From contig JBCBDU010000057.1 in assembly GCA_038529355.1 (NCBI GenBank), positions 1-15,747 of the forward strand: a DNA stretch of 15,747 nt, read 5' to 3'. Of the stretch, positions 12,792 through 15,747 are shown piece after piece. Position numbers and translations under genes: made by a program. The notes beneath the pieces are model-generated. The model had not been told where the DNA came from. It was given only the letters and a program-made list of their open reading frames with translations, and did not search any database. This DNA is from CALBPI01 sp038529355 (GTDB taxonomy: Bacteria > Pseudomonadota > Gammaproteobacteria > Steroidobacterales > Woeseiaceae). Numbering within the stretch: position 1 is the stretch's first letter; each line of letters begins with the position of its first letter.

Positions 12792-14635
12792 GGAGACTCG
12801 GGGGCCGGCAGATGCGTCTCCTGCAGTGAACGTGCCTTGATCTCATCGATGGTGCCGCCACGGCTGAACAGCCCTGTATCCTCTCGCGACGCGCCCATTT
12901 GCTCACGCAACGCGGTTGTAGCCGATGCATCAATGGTGCCGTCGGCGCTGACGACCACGCCGTAGCGACGCGCACCCGGCACAGTCACCAAACCGCGTTT
13001 GACATCCAGCGCGACCTGCGCCGGATCGCGCTCCAGCGGGTTACCCCAGCCGCCACCGCCCCAGGTATTGAAATACAACACATCACCTTCGTTGACGGCG
13101 ATGTCCTCGCACTTGGAGGGTAACCATTCTTCACTGCCATCCGCGCGCACCAGTCGCTTGGTTGAGCGCATGCCCGGATCACCGCCACGCACACCCCACG
13201 GGTAGGTCAACCAGCGGTCATCGTGGATCGCAACTTTGCCTTCGACCAGAAACTCGTACGCGACCGACAGGCCGTTGCCACCACGATGCAGGCCCGCACC
13301 GCCCGAGTCGGCGATCGGTTCATACAACACAACGCGCAACGGGAAATACGCCTCGATGAATTCATTCGGCACGTTGGTGAAACCCGGCCACAACGAATGT
13401 CCATCCGGACCATCGCCAACCGGTCGACCCGGAATGCCGCCAAAACCGATCTGGAACAGCTGGAACCACTCGCCGTTCTTGTCATAGCCGGAATAGAATA
13501 AGTGCGGACTATCCGAGAAGCCGGCAGCGTTCATTGCATCCGGCGCGCCTTGACCCAGCACACCGCCCATGACATCGAAGATTCTCCCCAGCACGTGCGT
13601 GCGGCCAGACAACGCTGCCGGGAACTTCGGTTTGAGCAAACTGCCCTGCGGGATACGCACTTCAACGAGTTCATAGAATCCGTCGTTGAACAAGATGTGC
13701 GGATCGAACAGATTGATCGTGAACGAGCCGAAGAACATCTTGAACATTTCTTCGTTCATGTAGAAGTTAATCGAGCTCTGTGCTTGCGGGTCGGTACCTT
13801 CGAAATCGAAAATGGCCTTGTCGCCTTCTCGCCACAACTTGCAGGCGATTTTGTACGGCCCTTTGCCGACGCCATCATCGCAAATGTAGTCTTCGAAATA
13901 TGACGGTGTCTCCGGCACAATCATGTTAATGATCGCGCGCATTGCTTCGAGGTTGCGATCGAGCATGATTTGCATCGTCGTCTGGAACACATCGTCGCCA
14001 AAACGCTCGGCAATTTCAGCGCAGCGTTTGGAGGCTGTACGACAAGACGCCACCAGCGCGTTCAGGTCGAACCGGTTCCACTCGGATGTGCGCACGTTGT
14101 GCAGGATCAGCTCGAGGATGTCCTCCTGCAACACCCCCTTCTTGTACAGCTTGGTCGGCGGGATACGAATGCCTTCCTGGTAGATTGTTTCGGCCTTGAC
14201 CGGAATTGAGCCTGGCACCATGCCGCCGTTGTCCGACATGTGGCCGAACATGGCCGACCACGCGATGTGGCGACCATCCTTGAAGCACGGCACCAACACA
14301 ATCCAGTCTGGCAAATGCGACACGGCCGCGTTGCACATGTACGGATCATTCGTAAGGATGATGTCGCCCTCTTCGATATCGCCATCGTAGGCTTCCATGA
14401 AGCCGTGGATGAAACTGCCGAACTGGCCGACGACCATTTTGCCGTCCTTGTTCGCCACCATCGGAAAACAATCGCCCTGCTCGCGAATGCCTGGACTCAT
14501 GGCGGTGCGAAATAACACCGCATCCATCTCTTCGCGCACGTTTTTGAGCGCGTTTTCGATAATGTCTACCGTTACTGCGTCGACGTCGACGGTGTTAAAC
14601 GGCGTCGAATTGGTTTCAACGATTCGTGCTGTCAT
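12788..14635 (-). CDS. hyuB: Hydantoinase B/oxoprolinase family subunit
   Basis: A 615-residue protein of the hydantoinase B family (PF02538), the partner of hydantoinase A. Together they form ATP-dependent enzymes opening cyclic amides (5-oxoproline, N-methylhydantoin, caprolactam) or carboxylating ketones; which reaction applies here cannot be read from sequence. Family blocks: REQGDCFPMVA (51-61), TNDPYMCNAAVSHLPDW (95-111), GHMSDNGGMVPGSIPV (131-146), EWNRFDLNALVASCRT, then GGIPGRPVG, ADSGGAGLHRGGNG and the C-terminal WGGGGWGNPLERDPAQV. The segment between TNDPY and HLPD is longer than the usual TNDPYxGGTHLPD. AGGAG lies 7 bases before the ATG at 14635. Only 12 bases separate it from hyuA upstream, and it overlaps gntR by four bases, so this is an operon. 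Confidence 0.93.
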   Translation of the reverse strand: MTARIVETNSTPFNTVDVDAVTVDIIENALKNVREEMDAVLFRTAMSPGIREQGDCFPMVANKDGKMVVGQFGSFIHGFMEAYDGDIEEGDIILTNDPYMCNAAVSHLPDWIVLVPCFKDGRHIAWSAMFGHMSDNGGMVPGSIPVKAETIYQEGIRIPPTKLYKKGVLQEDILELILHNVRTSEWNRFDLNALVASCRTASKRCAEIAERFGDDVFQTTMQIMLDRNLEAMRAIINMIVPETPSYFEDYICDDGVGKGPYKIACKLWREGDKAIFDFEGTDPQAQSSINFYMNEEMFKMFFGSFTINLFDPHILFNDGFYELVEVRIPQGSLLKPKFPAALSGRTHVLGRIFDVMGGVLGQGAPDAMNAAGFSDSPHLFYSGYDKNGEWFQLFQIGFGGIPGRPVGDGPDGHSLWPGFTNVPNEFIEAYFPLRVVLYEPIADSGGAGLHRGGNGLSVAYEFLVEGKVAIHDDRWLTYPWGVRGGDPGMRSTKRLVRADGSEEWLPSKCEDIAVNEGDVLYFNTWGGGGWGNPLERDPAQVALDVKRGLVTVPGARRYGVVVSADGTIDASATTALREQMGASREDTGLFSRGGTIDEIKARSLQETHLPAPESP

Positions 14636-14647
14636 GTCAAACGCTCC

Positions 14648-15747
14648 TTAAACCGGGTTGATCAAGAGGTTGCCGACGGTGTCGACGGTCGCGGTATGTC
14701 CGGGCAGTACCAACGTCGTGGAGTCCATCTCCTGCACGATGGCGGGCCCCGGTACGACCGCTCCTGCAGCCAGCTTGCCGCGATCATAGATCACCGCGTC
14801 GTGCCACTGCTGCTCAACATAGAAACGGGTATCCAGCAGTTTCGCGTCCGCGATATTGGTCGAGCCCGCTTCGCCGTGCGTCAGCGCCGTCGCAAGTCCG
14901 GTTCTGGCTTTGACCACGGCGCGAATCATGACGATTTCGTGATCCTTGCCATGCGCAAACGTAAACAACTGCTCGTGCTGACGATCAAACTCATCGGTTA
15001 GCACGCTCAAGCCTTCTTTGCGCAGCGCCGCTTCGGTCACGTTCAAAGACAATTGAAACGCTTGTCCTGCGTAGCGCAGATCGGCTTGATAGACCACTTC
15101 CTGATCGCTTTGCGCAATGCCATCTGCCTTGAACGATTCACCGGCACGCTCGCGCAACGCTTCGAGCTCAGCAAGCAACGCCGACGCATCGATGCTGTCG
15201 ACACGCGCCACGTAGGTTTGCGACGCCTCATCGCGCACCTCGGTCGTCGCATCCCCGTACGCACACAGTACGCCCGGCCCTGGCGGCACGATGACCGGCC
15301 ACGCGCCACTGAGCACACCCAGTGCATTCGCGTGCAACGGACCTGCGCCCCCGAACCCGACCAATGCAAAGTCGCGTGGATCATAGCCTTGCTCGACCGA
15401 CACAAGCCGCAATGCACCAAGCATTGACTCGTTAACGATTTTGATGATGCCTTCGGCGGCGGCCATTAATTCAATGCCCATCGCATCGGCCAGCGTCTGC
15501 ACGGCTTTCTCGGCTGCATCCCGATTGATTTGCATCGCGCCGCCCAACTTCACTTCGGACGGCAGGTAACCCAATACCACGTTGGCGTCGCAAACGGTCG
15601 GCTGCTCGCCACCTTTCATGTAAGCGGCAGGACCAGGGTCTGCGCCCGCCGAATCCGGACCAACGCGCAAAGCCTTGGTCAGTTCGGGTACGAAGGCGAT
15701 CGAGCCACCACCGTCGATTGATGTGCGCACCATCGGCGCCGGTGGTG
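14648..15747 (-). CDS. hyuA: Hydantoinase A/oxoprolinase family subunit, C-terminal part (5' end outside window)
   Basis: About 365 C-terminal residues of a protein usually near 680-700 residues long; the frame stays open to the window edge, and the ATG at 15733 is internal. The visible part begins in the catalytic domain: MVRTSIDGGGSIAFVPELTK, LRVGPDSAGADPGPAAY, T-V-C-D-A-N-V-V-L-G-Y-L, and ALVGFGGAGPLHANALG, all hallmark blocks of the hydantoinase A/ATP-binding half. The C-terminal domain (roughly the last 200 residues) includes YQADLRYAGQAFQLSL, FDRQHEQLFTFAHG and GPAIVQEMDSTTLVLPG. It would activate the substrate with ATP in complex with HyuB, encoded 12 bases downstream. Operon with hyuB and gntR. 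Reaction not assignable from sequence. Confidence 0.93.
   Translation of the reverse strand, partial: PPAPMVRTSIDGGGSIAFVPELTKALRVGPDSAGADPGPAAYMKGGEQPTVCDANVVLGYLPSEVKLGGAMQINRDAAEKAVQTLADAMGIELMAAAEGIIKIVNESMLGALRLVSVEQGYDPRDFALVGFGGAGPLHANALGVLSGAWPVIVPPGPGVLCAYGDATTEVRDEASQTYVARVDSIDASALLAELEALRERAGESFKADGIAQSDQEVVYQADLRYAGQAFQLSLNVTEAALRKEGLSVLTDEFDRQHEQLFTFAHGKDHEIVMIRAVVKARTGLATALTHGEAGSTNIADAKLLDTRFYVEQQWHDAVIYDRGKLAAGAVVPGPAIVQEMDSTTLVLPGHTATVDTVGNLLINPV

Overview
The window looks like chromosome of a moderately GC-rich Gram-negative bacterium, most likely a gammaproteobacterium. The signs are a secreted catalase-peroxidase, a secreted metallopeptidase ending in a GlyGly-CTERM-like sorting tail, and a DUF6134 protein. 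The taxonomic call is an inference from gene families. I see no rRNA, tRNA, insertion sequence, prophage or CRISPR array.

Layout. (1) 1-446: the 3' end of a DUF6134 gene (+) closed by a very good intrinsic terminator. (2) 457-2608 (-): a three-part methyltransferase (zinc ribbon, N2227-like methyltransferase, PqqD-like tail), then a two-gene unit of a small membrane protein and a 71-residue XRE regulator one base apart. The promoter of that unit is bracketed by two copies of the same 20-bp dyad, which I read as the regulator's operators. (3) 2635-2826: a degenerate array of about ten 19-20 bp units between that promoter and the katG terminator. (4) 2929-5286 (-): katG with a signal peptide, so probably periplasmic. 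It is divergent from a small cupin gene, and the shared gap holds an OxyR-like site. (5) 5522-7865 (+): cupin, GFA-type zinc protein, then three consecutive GNAT acetyltransferases (ArsN2-like, a plain GNAT, RimJ/RimL-like), the last two overlapping by 4 bp. (6) 8090-11186 (+): a secreted M12B-like (reprolysin-type) zinc metallopeptidase with two Ig-like repeats and a sorting tail, then a TraB/GumN-like protein with a signal peptide. (7) 11210-15747 (-): an operon reading right to left: hyuA (5' end outside the window), hyuB, a HutC-type GntR regulator overlapping hyuB by ATGA, and after a 94-bp gap a NicO/UreH-type metal transporter with a very His-rich loop.

How the parts may work together. 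katG and the divergent cupin may share peroxide control. The cupin, GFA and GNAT genes form a run of small detoxification or modification enzymes that may be cotranscribed in part. The hyuA-hyuB pair would hydrolyse or carboxylate a cyclic amide or ketone-type substrate, under control of the GntR protein encoded in the same transcript, with a possible metal-supply gene at the end. The most interesting points are the paired-operator architecture of the membrane/XRE unit, the 19-bp array, the two-cysteine secreted KatG and the hyu-gntR-NicO arrangement. I did not find a clear new multi-gene defence or mobile system.
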